Below, piece by piece: positions 34,620 through 45,869 of a stretch of DNA of 64,000 bases (positions within the stretch are counted from its first letter, which is position 1; each line of letters opens with the position of its first letter). The position numbers and the translations under genes were made by a program. The notes under the pieces were generated by a model, which had not been told where the DNA came from, made no database searches, and saw only the letters and a program-made list of their open reading frames with translations. The stretch lies in the NCBI GenBank assembly GCA_029717555.1, contig JAMDHS010000001.1:496001-560000 (forward strand), in the 5' to 3' direction. The stretch comes from Peribolospora baueri. Taxonomy: Eukaryota > Basidiomycota > Peribolosporomycetes > Peribolosporales > Peribolosporaceae.

Positions 34620-37196
34620 ATGCCACCCTTTCCTTACCTTCACCTCCACGCGCCCTCATCGCAGGAAAACGCGGCTCAGAAGATCAATGACGTCTTGCGC
34701 TCGTTAGGACCGGGAGGGACTGTCCTACTCGCCCAGCGGAGCACATGGCACCTCACTGAGCCCATTTATTTCTCGTCGGACGACCAGGAGATCGCGACGT
34801 GGGGTTACCCCTCGTTTCGTTCTCATCGCCGTCTCCCGTACCGGACCCGACACGGACCGGACGAGGAGGACGTGCCGTTCGCTCGGCTGGTGACGAGCGG
34901 AGGAGACAGCTGTGCCATCAACGCGGTCGGCCGCAACCGGATCAGGATCAGGAACGTGCGCATTGAGGGGAGGAGGGGAGAGCATGGGTACATTCGCGGA
35001 GGAGCGGCGCTGGTGCTCATGGGTGGGGAGGCGAGCGACCAAGTGGGTGCCACCGGCGACGCTCGACGACGTCGTCCCAGTCCCATATCTCTGCGCTCCA
35101 AACCTGACTTTGGCCCTTTCTTTTCAATCGCCCTCTCTACAAGCTCATAGACTCCACTCGGCTCCTCACGCCCCGTTCCTGGTCCTGCCTGCATGTCTTC
35201 GAAGGTCCCCCCCATGCGCGCAATATGCGTACTCGCGTCACGAACAACTTCATCGGCCCTGCCGGTCGTCCCGCTCATCTTGTCCATGATGATGCTGCAG
35301 GCGAGGGCGGTGGTGCGTGGCTGAAGGAAGACGACGAGGGGACTTGGGCGGATGGGATCAGCTTGGCAGGCAGAGGCGCGATCGTGACTGGCAATAACGT
35401 CATCGATGCCACAGACGGTGGGATCGTCGTCTTCGGAGCTCCAGGTGAGAGGGCGTTGATAAAGCTTCCTCTACTTGCCGTTGGCATTGGGATAAAGTCA
35501 ACATATTTGCTCGGCATGCCCATATTTGAACGTCGGGCGCAGGCTCGCTGGTCGCCGGTAATACCATCGTCTCGCAACGCGCGTGTATGCTCGGAGGGAT
35601 CAATATGGTCGACGTCGGACCGTATAGTGGGTTCGCTCCGATGGTCTTGTCCTGCTGTATGCGAGTGGTGCATCATCTCACTTGGTGTGTGGGTGTTTGT
35701 CACGCCCCGTCGGACTTTGGAGCAGGCGGCGACTACTCCTTCACCCGCGTGGAATCGAACACCATTTGCGCGAGAGGGAAGGAAGGCTACATCAAGATCG
35801 GCATAGCGATAGGTCCCGCGACGTGGGGGGACGACCTAACCAGTGTCGTTCGCGATGGGCGCGTCGTGGGCAACAGCTTGCATTGCGAGCCGTCAAGGGA
35901 CGATGACGGAGACTGGGAGTGGCGCAACGAAAACGATGAGACGAACTACTTTGAACGATTCAGCACCGGCGCCTTCGGCTACGGCATCGCCGTCTCCGGC
36001 GCCCATAGATTTTCCATCCTCCATAACTTTGTCCACCCATCCGCTCGCTTCATCGGCGTCGTCGGCGGCCTCCCACCCGTGCCGTTTTCCACCGCGCCAC
36101 ATCACCGTCACGACGCCGCTTCCTCGAACGTACTCCCCGCTGCGTTGGTCCGCGCGAGGGACGCAACGGGAGAAAGGTGGCGTGAGTGCGAGATGCAGTG
36201 TGACTTTGTGGAAGGGAACGTTCGGCATCTCATCAATGTGAGGCCTGGTGTGCCAGAATGGACGAGATGGGCGGCCGGGGCGCTGAGGATGGGCGAAAAG
36301 GAGAGCGTGGAGACTGACGCGGTTAGGTTGGAGGTGCGCTCAGAGGCGGTGAGGGGTGACGGAGGACAAGCGGCGGCGTGGGCCAAGCTTGTGGTGGTGG
36401 AAAAGCGCTCGGGCAAATTAGTTTTTGAAGCGCGCTCCTGTCGCAGTGCGAAAGGCTCGGTGCGACTCGATTTCGACGACCGAGGTCGACTACGACTACT
36501 CGACGACGAGTGCGGGCAACGTCACCGTCCGCCTCTTTGGGACGCCACCGCCCATCTCGATGGCTCCGCCATCCTTTCCCAGCCCAGGGCGCCACATGTG
36601 CTCACTCTGCGCTCCTCACTACCCCACCTCCTGCTCGAGACCGCAGACGGCGACGTTCTGTGGGCCTCTTCATACGAGGTTCCTCTGAGTATGGAGATGA
36701 CCCCGGGCAGGTGGATCGCTCTGCCCGTCCCTTCAAGGCGTCCTGCTGACGTTGAGGCGGGCGCGGCTGTGAGTGTGGAAGCCGTATTCCACGAGCTCAC
36801 GCCCGAGCTAGTGTACCGAGTGAAGAGGGTGAGAAGGCCGGAAGAAGACGGGGAGGTGCTTTGGAATTCTCCGCACGCCAGGCTGGGCGACGGGGATAGG
36901 TTGGGTTTCATGGCATTTCAAGGAGATGGGAACCTGGTGAGCGCGAGGCGACTCCTTCGCCCCCTGTTCGCTCATCAACAGTCTTCTCCAAGCCGGCGGA
37001 CCAGGCTCATTCGACCCCCATCTTACCCGCTTCTTTAATACAGGTCATCTACGGCCCTTCTGGCCCGCTCTGGGCAACGGGGACAAACGGTCGAGGTGGC
37101 GGGCCGAACGAAGTTGCCAAGCTCGTATTGGGCCACGAACGTGGCCGGGCAGTCACGCTCGTGGACGGGAAGGGCGAGACAGCGTGGCAGGTCTGA
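34620..37196 (+). CDS. Right-handed beta-helix protein with bulb-type lectin tail
   Basis: The N-terminal half looks like a pectin-lyase-type parallel beta-helix. It has recurring short strands with Asn/Gly turns, such as NRIRIRNVRIEG, TRVTNNFIGPAG, AIVTGNNVIDATDGGIVV, SLVAGNTIVSQ and FSILHNFVHPS. The C-terminal third carries one or two bulb-lectin-like repeats; the last reads ARLGDGDRLGFMAFQGDGNL and then VIYGPSGPLWATGT, matching the GDGNLVxY..LW pattern. The start at 34620 (MPPFPYLHLH) is preceded by an in-frame Met at 34533. No signal peptide is evident from either start. Introns lie near 35041-35141, 35443-35543, about 35627-35726 and 36936-37044. Catalytic residues of pectate lyases were not found. 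An enzyme or a structural carbohydrate-binding role are both possible. Confidence 0.65.
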
Positions 37197-37619
37197 AGTG
37201 ATGGGTCTGGCATGGTTGTGGTTGCGACCTGAAAGGGCGTAGGGAGGCTGCTCCTAAACTGTAGGTATGTGTGGAAGTGGGTACACGCAGAGAATGGGGA
37301 CGCGGGTGAAAAGGAGGGGGGGCACGAGCGGGCATCGATGGCGTGGCAATAAGAGTGTCGAAAGACGGAGAAGGTCATGACTTGACACGGTGCAGGATAA
37401 GGCGAGGCGGACACGAGGACTCGACGAATTCGAGGTGCCGAGGGAGAAGGGAGAGGGATAGGGGGAAGTAAAGAAGATGAAAAGGGACGTTGTACATAAT
37501 TACATTCGATACATAATGCGCTCGTGCGAGCGAGCCTCTGGTCTTGATGACGACGATCAACCATCGCCGTGTAAGGAAAGTCCGCTGTCCAGCCGCGGTG
37601 TGTCCAGCGGCGTGTCCAG
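37197..37619. other. Convergent intergenic region
   Basis: These 423 bases lie between the ends of the beta-helix gene and the Ivy1-like gene. No feature is recognised. Confidence 0.5.
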
Positions 37620-39774
37620 CTACGCGTCGGCGTCGTCGTCAGCCCAAGGTCCATAACCAGCGCTGGAAGGTTCCTCGCGTGCCTCGCCAGAGTTCCCAGT
37701 GTTCAATGCAGATGAATCGCCGATCGTCGGCTCTCCGTCCTCGCCGAGTCTCGAATCTGCCTCCTCCGTCACCGTCTTGCCAATTTCCCGTTCTTCGCGA
37801 GCCCCATCGTCGTGCCCGCCCCCTGGTCCTTCGTCCCGTTCCCCAACGTCCCTCCGCTGCTCTTCGTCCTCATCGCCATGTCCACCACCGTCCGGGTCTT
37901 GGCCTTCCTCCTCATCTGGCACCCGCTCATCAATAACGCTCAAGGTCTTCTCACCCCGCGGAGTCAGGGCCGACGACGACGAAGGTTCACTCGGGCGTGC
38001 CCCACCCACTTCGCTCGGTGTCGACGTCGACGTCGACCGTTGCTCGCCTCCCTCGAAAAGCTCCCGGCCATCTGAGGCGTCGCTGACGCTTCCGTTCGCT
38101 CCCGCATCCGTCGCTGGTTCCCCTTCATCTCCTCGTTCGGTTGGAGTTCCCGCGCTCTGGCCTTCATCCTCCTCCTCCTCCTTCTTCTTCTTTTCCGCTA
38201 TCCCTTCCCGCTCGAAGTCAGGTGAAGGTGTTCGAAAGAGCGCGTCGGATATGGACGTCGTTGTCGTCGCCATCGTCGTCAGGTCCGTCGGGTTCTCATT
38301 TGTCGGGGTGAGGGATGGGGAAGAGGCGCCAGAGAGAGCAGAGAGCATCTTTGAGAAGAAAGAAGATTACAGAATGTGCGGGATATGGGGGGACATCGGT
38401 AGCTGTACCTTGTGACGAATTGCACGACATGTATGCGCTTACCGGGTTGAGAATGGCGTCCGACTTTCCCTTTTCTGCAATGCGCTCGTACACCTCGACT
38501 TGGCTTCTGACCATTAACGCGACCTGTGCGAGGTGCGCGAGGCGGACGAGGTGCGGCGAGGTGAAGGAAACAAAGGTGGGCAATTATTCAAAGAGTGTGA
38601 AAAAGGTTGGCCTCTAGTTAGCTCAACGATCCACCTGCTGAGACCTCGTCTAGTCCATGGGACCAGACCTGATCTGACCCTTCCGATCTTCTGGCCTCAA
38701 CGCCCCTCCTCTTCCCGTACATCTTCCCATCCACCCGATCGAAAACGACATTCTCTTTTCCCTTCTAAGCCTGCGTACTTGCCTTATCCAAAACAAACTC
38801 CCAGACCTCCTCCTCGCCAGCGAGGACGTCGTGATAGTACTGGCTCTTCAACTCATCGATCGCATCCACCTGGGCTTGAAGATCTGCTAAGGCTCGGCGA
38901 AATGCGTTCAGGTCTGTCGGATGTGGTGGATCCGAATAAAGGGGAGGGGCCAGTAAGTGGACCAACACCCTTCCATTCACCGTTTCTCCGAAAACGATCA
39001 GTTGCTCACCTCGTTGGCGCTTCTTTCCCGTGCGCATGTTCTCCGCTTCGGTCTCCTTCAGCTGCCGACTCCTCTCGGCCAACGTCTTTTCGTGAGACGC
39101 TTGTCGGTTCTGTCCATTTGAGGAGGCCCGGGAACGGTGACGGGTGGAGATGACATAGGGAAGAAAAATGTGGAGCCAACTGAGTCAATGCTCGAGGTCG
39201 ACCGCGATGGAGAGCAGTCCATCACGGATACTTACGGCGATCTCCTTCTTGTACGAGTCGAACGTGGCATGCAGTGGGGTGGAGATGTCCTTCTGCCAAT
39301 TATTGGCCTTCGCGTAGCAAACAACACATGCGTACAGCGGGACAGGTTCAACACAAGGGGAGTAGATTGAGTAATGGAGCAATGGGAGCGCAGCAATCTG
39401 TATAGACCGGCCACACTCACCAAGACCTGCTGGTGATTGCTGACCATGAAATTCAAAGCGCTGGCCGCATGCAAGCCAGGACCGGCGTCGCCCGCGCCCT
39501 TGGACCGGGCGCACTCATCGAGGGCGGCGGCGAGGTTGGCGGTAGAGGAAGCGAGGGTCACCATGTCCTTCATGTACGCTTTGGAACAGTCGAGAAGATT
39601 TTCGTACGCGGCGAGCGAGGTGCGAAGGTCAGCGCGCGTGACGAGCACAGATGGTGCGGAAGGAAAGTCGAGGAAGGAGGCGCGCGTCGTCGCTGAGAGC
39701 GCTGGGGAGAGAGGGGCGTTCGCTCCGCTGATGCCTGGAGCGGCGGAAGAAATGGATCGCATAGAGCGAGGCAT
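37620..39774 (-). CDS. IVY1: Ivy1-like vacuolar BAR/IMD-domain protein
   Basis: Yeast Ivy1 is a phospholipid-binding inverse-BAR protein that binds Ypt7 and Vps33 at the vacuole and touches TORC1 control. Here the helical region is spread over exons that splice in frame. They encode TRADLRTSLAAYENLLDCSK, SSTANLAAALDECARSKGAG, KDISTPLHATFDSYKKEIA, ERSRQLKETEAENMRTGKK, DLNAFRRALADLQAQVDAID, EEEVWEFVLDK and VALMVRSQVEVYERIAEKGK. This order and wording match the fungal Ivy1 family. The last exon (37620 to about 38350) encodes a tail of about 240 residues rich in Glu, Asp, Ser and Gly, probably disordered, ending in WADDDADA. The start ATG at 39774 precedes a Ser/Ala-rich leader. The assignment rests on remembered family motifs. 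Confidence 0.75.
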
Positions 39775-40314
39775 GGCGTGCGGGAATGGATGAGAGAGCT
39801 ACTGGCTTTGGGTCGTCGTGATGGTTCGTGGGTAGCTGTGGACGAGGGTTAGAGCGCGAGCGTGGAAAGGGTTAAGAGAGGAGTGTAGCGTCGGCGAATA
39901 AAGGAACGAGCGTCGGAGTGAGGAGGAAGAAAGCAGTCAAGCAGTGAGGAAGACTGGAGCAAAGAGGAAAGAGAGGAAGAGGAAGAAAGAGAGGGTGATG
40001 AAGGTGGGGGATGACAAGGTGATGGCAACGACGACGATGATGGCGGTGAGGTTGATGATGATGATGACCGCCGCCGTCCGTCCGGCTGAACGCGACGCAC
40101 GTGACCGCTATTCGCCGTCGATCAGAGACACAAATCCGGACCTTCCATCGTCATCATCCTAAACACCATCCCTCCTACATCGACCGCCCTATCCTCCCTC
40201 GCCCCCTTTGCCCTCTTCTCTTCACCTCCCGTCTCTTGAGAGTGAGCTCACCGGACAATCAGACCGCGCCGCCGGTCTGATACGCCCCCATAGCGCACCG
40301 TACCCCCCTGCCGC
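39775..40314. promoter_or_regulatory. Divergent IVY1-like/FHL1 promoter
   Basis: These 540 bases lie between divergent start codons. A GATGATG-rich tract on the + strand lies near 40020-40070. No coding sequence or binding motif is convincing. Confidence 0.5.
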
Positions 40315-43300
40315 ATGGACACAGCAAGCGCGATGGTGGACTACGAGATGAACGTGGACTTGATCAAGGAGGAAGAGGAGGATGAAAGGGCCAGCCAGTC
40401 CCCAGGACCCATACGCGCGTACGCCAAGCTTGAGTTCCCCGGCTTTTCCTACTATGTCCAGACGCTTGAGGTCACCATCGGCCGAAGACCGCTGGTCGCC
40501 ACCGCCGCTGGCGTCAAGGGCGGCGATAACCAGCCGTCGAGAGGCGCAGCGAACGGACAGGTGGGAACGGCGACGGGGACAGGCTCGCGGAAACGACCGA
40601 GGGATGAGGCGTTTCCCCCTTCTCCGTCTTCCATCTCTGCCGTCAGTTCGGTCACCTCGACGCCCATGCAAGGTTCCATGACTTCTCCGCCTCAGCCTTC
40701 GTCTGGCCAGCCAGTCGTCGACGTCGACCTCGGCCCTCTTAAATCCATCTCTCGTCTTCACGCTCGCATATTTTACGACTTTGCAGCAGAAGAGAACACC
40801 CACGACGACGGCGTTGGGCCGAGCTTTCGCGGCAGGCACCACCAGACCAGAACTCGCTTCATGCTCGAGGTCAGAGGCAGGAATGGCGCTTTCGTCGACG
40901 ACGTCTTCGTCCCTTGCGGTGGCATTGTTGGACTAGGAAAGAGGTGTGCATAGCGAGAGCGGTCATATCATGTCCTTGTCGTCGCTGATGCGCGTATGCG
41001 GGCTGACGTTTTCTCCACCGCTTCATCTGTTATCAAGGACAAAGATCCAGATCGCAGAGCGCGTATTCTACTTCGTTCTTCCTTCTCAGTCTTTCTTGGA
41101 CGTTCCACCACTATCAGCACCTCTGCAGGTCCAGACCGTCGTCCAGGCGCGACAGCCGGGTAAGCATCTGCCGTCGAAACCCTCGCCGAATCCTACGGTC
41201 CAGCCCCCGCCCAAGTCGGCGCCGACGTCACAGCCTCGTCTGCAACCGGTCCGCCCCGCCCCTCTTACCCAGCCGTTTGGACCTCCGCCTCCTACGGTGA
41301 CTGTTTCGCCCTTCATACCTCCATCCTCTGGCCCCGTTCCCACCGTCTCACCCAGGCCGCCAGTGTCTTCTGCGACGCAAACGCAAGCCAATCCCGTTGT
41401 GTCGGCCCACCCAGCCCCCATCACACCAGCAGCTGTCCGTCCACCAGCCCCCACAACCTCAGTAGCGATGGCACAACCACTACCAGCTCCAGCTCGGTCA
41501 CTCCCAGTTCGCCCGGCCCCAGCAGTCTCGTCCGCTCCCGCGTCAACACCTGCGCCGATAGCACGACCACCGCCACGACCAAATCCGGTGAGACCGCCGC
41601 CTCAAACGCACTCGGCACCACCAGCGCAAGCCAAGTCTGTTACATTGCCCACTCCAGCCTTGTCCACTCCAAGCCCTGCTCCAGCGCCTTCTGCCCGCGC
41701 AGCGCCATCGGTTCCGCCAGCGCCCACTGTTGCCCCATCACCACCACCAGCGCAACCACCGCCGCGAATAGGACCATTAAGGCCGCCTTATACCCACGTG
41801 GCCCTGATAGCCCAAGCCCTACTTTCTCCCAAGGCGAAGGAGAGAGGTGGGAAGATGACACTACACGAGGTCTACGACTTCATCATGAAGAAGTGGGAGT
41901 GGTATCGGGACGTAAAGTCGGGGTGGCAGGGCAAGGTCCGACAAGCGCTGGCGTCCAACTCGAAAGCGTTCGCCAAAGTCACCCGACAACCGAACGAGCC
42001 GGGCAAGGGTGCTTTCTGGGTGCTCAACCCGGGACAGGAGCACTTGGCAGAGGAGAAAGACCCAAACCTGCCGTCGGAGGAGGAGCAACAGGCTCTGGCG
42101 ATGGCGCGGGCGGCCAAATGGGCTGCCGTGGACTTTGTCAGAGCCGCGGCGTCGGCTTTGGCAGGCGTCAAGCTAACATCACCTTTCAAGGTTGTTGTGG
42201 GCGTTCCACAGGCGAACGCCGCGCGAGCGCCAAAATCACCGGCGGCCAAGCCGGGCTCGCTCGAAGCGCTGCTGACCGAGCCGCCTTTGGAGGTGCACCA
42301 AAGCAACCTAATGCTCCATCCTGCCGTTTTCTCTCATCTCGCTGCCGAGCAAAGACAGCATATCCAAAGCCTGCCCGCTGCAAAGGCGCTCGAGATCTGC
42401 CAAGCGTACGTTGTCCAACACCTCAAAGACCGCGTGGGATGGAAGCCGCCTCCACCGGCGACCTCTAAACCTGCCCAGATACCGCGATCCGCACAGGCAC
42501 AGGCTGCGAATGCGGCTACGCCACGGTCGATGCCAGCCACGTCCAGATCCTACAGGCCGCCGACGACATCAGCAGCTGCGACAGCGCCCTTTCCGGCCGC
42601 TTATCCGGCGACTACGAAAGGTACACCCTTCCCCGTCTCCTACTCATCCGCAAGGCCGGTACCAGCGAATAGTAGCAGCAGCCTCTCTTTGCCCTCCTCA
42701 TCCGATCCGATGGGGGCCCTTGCAGCCCTAGCGACCTCCCCCAATGGCGCGGCGCTCTTCGAGATCCTTAAACACGTCGCCGCGCAGCAGCAGGCGCATC
42801 AGCCGCCCACATTAGGCGGCTATCAGCTCAACCAGGCGCAGCTGAACCTCATCGCTATCGCGCAGGCTCAGCTCATCCAGCAGTCTCAACAGCAACAACA
42901 GCACCAGGGGCAGGGGCAAGGTTTCCAAGCGAGCACGCCGGCGACAAGGCCTGGTCCGTCGTCTTCGTCGGTCGCTGCTGCCCCTGGCATCAGCCGGGCA
43001 GGAAGCGGAACAGTGGCGGGAGGCGATGGGACGAGTGTGGCGGCGGGAGGAACATCCAAGGGGGGAGGACCGTCGATGGCTTCGACGATGACGGCAATGA
43101 CAGCGACGATGACGGCAATGACAGCGACGATGACGGCAGGGTCGACACCTTACGTCGTGGACCCTTCGGCTTTCAAACCGCACCCTTCCGTCCTCACAGC
43201 CAAGCCATTATCCACCTCTTCACCCTCCCCCTCGCCTTCTCCCTCTCTCTCCGTTGCCACCGGTGGGCCTTCATCGTCACGACAATCAGCACCATCACCA

Positions 43301-43744
43301 TCACCATCATCATCGTCATCACCATTACCATTACCCCAGCAGCAGCAGCAGCAGCATTTGGCAAGCAAGTCCATGGATGCACTGACAGGGACGTCCACGG
43401 CGTCCCACAGACCAACCCCGCCACCACCTCCGCCTCCGCCGCAACCAAACCTTGGAGCCGGGGTTGGAGGTGGTGGAGGAAGCGGTGGAGGAAAAGGCTC
43501 AGGATTGGACTCCACAGGAACACCAGGCGCAGCAGAAGCTCGGTTAGCGTCAGGGGGTGGGGATGGGAATGCAGACGCGGGGGCGAGCGGCAGCGGACCT
43601 TCCCCCTCTCCCGTTCCGTCGACAGCCGCGGAGACTGGAACCGTATGGCCTCCATCTTCGTCGTCGGCGCTCGCTTCGCCACCGCCGTCCGCGCCGCCTG
43701 CAGCTGCTCCGTCGCCGGCACCGCATGCTACACCTACACAGTGA
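40315..43744 (+). CDS. FHL1: Fhl1-type FHA/forkhead transcription factor
   Basis: Fhl1 sits at ribosomal-protein gene promoters and couples them to TOR signalling in yeast. Exons are 40315-40943 and 41038-43744, giving 1111 residues. The FHA domain spans about 35-245 and includes AYAKLEFPGFSYYVQTLEV, TIGRRP, SISRLHARIFYDF, RFMLEVRGRNGAFVDDVFV and, after the intron, KIQIAERVFYFVLP. A disordered insert of about 70 residues interrupts it. The forkhead domain at about 460-550 has RPPYTHVALIAQALLSPKAK, LHEVYDFIMKKWEWYR, GWQGKVRQALASNSKAF and KGAFWVLNPGQE. The linker between the domains is very Pro/Ala-rich. The C-terminal half is low in complexity, with Gln runs, a Met-Thr-Ala tandem repeat and poly-Pro. 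It is much longer than needed for the two domains, as in other fungal Fhl1 proteins. Confidence 0.92.
43083..43140 (+). repeat. Coding 21-base tandem repeat in FHL1
   Basis: About 2.7 copies of a 21-base unit (ACGATGACGGCAATGACAGC plus G) encode a Thr-Met-Thr-Ala-Met-Thr-Ala pattern. The unit length keeps the frame. Confidence 0.8.
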
Positions 43745-44139
43745 CGGTGCGAGGCGAGGTGGAATGGGATTATAGAACCAAGGCATCGGCGGGATGGACG
43801 GACAAGACGTTTTTCTTCGACTCGGCATGTGAAAGAATCCTATCTCTCTCTTTCGAGCTCCTCCCATCCCAGGGTCACGCCACGCCAGTCGTCACACCCT
43901 TGCGTGGTCCCCAGTCGTAGATACCATACGCCGACCTGTCAGATTCGTGTGAACTAAACCCGATCGTGCACGTCGATACGGGGCGGACGACGCTGACGAT
44001 CTCGCATGCATGTGAACAGCACACCACGGCCAACTAAAATACTGACTGTTTGCAAAACCCCTTCCCGGGTGATATGAATACGAAGGCGCGATCGACTAGG
44101 TGGGCGAGCGGACCACAGTGGTCACAACAACCCTCTTCA
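43745..44139. other. Convergent intergenic region
   Basis: This gap of about 395 bases separates the FHL1 and COX20 stops. It holds presumed 3' UTRs only. Confidence 0.5.
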
Positions 44140-45088
44140 TCATCCTTCCATCCGCTCCGTCTCGTCCTCCCTCCAGCCCTTTCCAGGCCCTCCGCGCCCG
44201 ATATCTGTGGCCGGACCAGCTCCGCCAAGGTCGCCACGGCGGTAGTCTTCGATGACGGTCTTCATTCGCGCTCGCTCTGAGCGCGCGGAGTTTCGACAAA
44301 TCTCCCTGGAAGGAAAGAAAGAAGAAAAAAAGGGCACGAATCAGATCAACTTGTCTGTCGTTCAGCGCCTTCCCCCGAACCCGAACCCGAAGAGCCACGA
44401 CCCAAGCCGAGCAACGCAATGCCAGCATGGGGTCGTACAAGACAAAACCGTATAAGGATGCTCACCAATTGACGATGGCAATGAACACAAAACTGCCCAC
44501 GGCCCAGTTTGCCGCCTTCTTGACGCCCCTTCCGCCGGCCCAGGAGATGCCGAAGACGCCGAGACTGGCTCCGATGCCGTATAGAAGGGAGGAGCGAGCG
44601 CATGGGACCTTCGGAAGGTTGGCGAGGTCCTCGACAGGATTTATTCGCTGTGAAAAGAGAAACGGGGGGACGGGGGTTTAAATCAAGGAACACGGCCGAT
44701 TCGGGCAGGTTCCAAGCACCGACGAGCGCGGCCATCATGACATTCGTCGATTGCGGGTTTACGATGCCTGGCGCATAGCTAAACCGGGAAAAGTTACCGT
44801 TCACTAACCTTCAACGCCACCTTCCATTTCAACTCCTCAGCCTTCGTGTGGAGTGGACGGGTAGTGGGCACAACGCATGGAACGAGGGACGGAGTGAACA
44901 GGGCAAGTGGCATTCAGCGAATGCTCGTGTCGGTATACAGGACATTTTAAAAATGATAGACCCCTTGGGCGAGGAAAAGAAGACAAGGACGAGGACAGGA
45001 CGGACGGACGCACCTCTTCCCGCGACAACCCGGGCATGGCGCCTGCTAGAGGCGTCTCCTTCTCTGGTCGGTCTTTACCGCCGTCCAT
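44140..45088 (-). CDS. COX20: Cytochrome c oxidase assembly protein Cox20
   Basis: Cox20 is an inner-mitochondrial-membrane chaperone for the newly made Cox2 subunit. Four small exons splice in frame. They encode an N-terminal piece starting MDGGKDRPEKETPLAGAMPG at 45088, then AEELKWKVALK, then the core with VPCARSSLLYGIGASLG and AANWAVGSFVFIAIVNW, and a last exon beginning EICRNSARSERARMKTVIED. The order of a Cys-Ala-Arg-x-Ser segment, a first helix, a second helix (NWAVGSF) and a basic tail with R.RMK matches the Cox20 family. At about 150 residues it lies between the human (118) and yeast (205) lengths. No cleavable presequence is obvious, as in the known members. The neighbouring RPO41 also serves the mitochondrion, though the two are not co-transcribed. 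Confidence 0.78.
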
Positions 45089-45869
45089 GTGTCCATCAGG
45101 AGCGTCGAAGGAGGAGACCTAGGAGGTGGGTCGGGGTTAAGGGAACGAAAAGCTCGTCTCGGGTCAGCTTGATCTTATTCCGGAGCAGCCCTGTTCAGCT
45201 CCGCCCTACCCGACCGGCGAAAGAAGATTCAGAGAGCGCCTAGCGTATGATGGCGCCCTTGCAAAAGGGGTATCAGCAAAGCCGTGATGGCTCATGACTG
45301 GTGCCAGCAAATGCTTTCATCCTTTTTTTTTACTCTCTCTCTTTCGCCCGCGGTCTCGTCTCCCTTCTCGAATGGAACGCGGAGCACTCACTGGAATGGA
45401 CTGACGATCGTGGTTGGAAAGGACAAAGGCGGCAAGATAGATCGCCCCCCTCGGGCCGGGAAAATCCTTCGGACGCATCGGAGCGTTCCACTAACCCTAA
45501 CCTACTGTACGGCAAGACGGCTTCTTTGGATTCGAGCGTTGGTGGGGTACGTAGCTTTGCGAAAAAGGAGAGAAAACGATAATGCGCCTATCCCGACGTA
45601 CTCAACTGGTCCGGTACCAGTTCGCGGTTCAGAGAGATGATAGATAATACATTGGTCTGAAGAGTGCGAATACGAGTGCAGTGCCATGGCGCCTCCGCCC
45701 TCCGTTCCTGGGTGTCGCCTCACAGGTCTAACGTTAATAAAAGACACAAGCAGGGTGCGAAAGCGAACTGGAAGAAGCGCGAATCACACGACCAGGCATA
45801 GGGGACACCTGAGATGGTGGTGCCCGAGCGAATTGAATCAGGGGAATCGACGTCGGTCGGGGCAAAAGT
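45089..45869. other. Intergenic region between COX20 and the WLM gene
   Basis: These 781 bases lie upstream of COX20 and downstream of the WLM metalloprotease gene. A short CCCTAACCCTAACC-like run occurs near 45488-45505, too short to be telomeric. No ORF is convincing. Confidence 0.5.

Noticed and set aside
45488-45505. Telomere-like CCCTAACCCTAACC run
   Set aside because: It is about two units long and stands between ordinary genes. Chance or a minor interstitial copy is enough to explain it.
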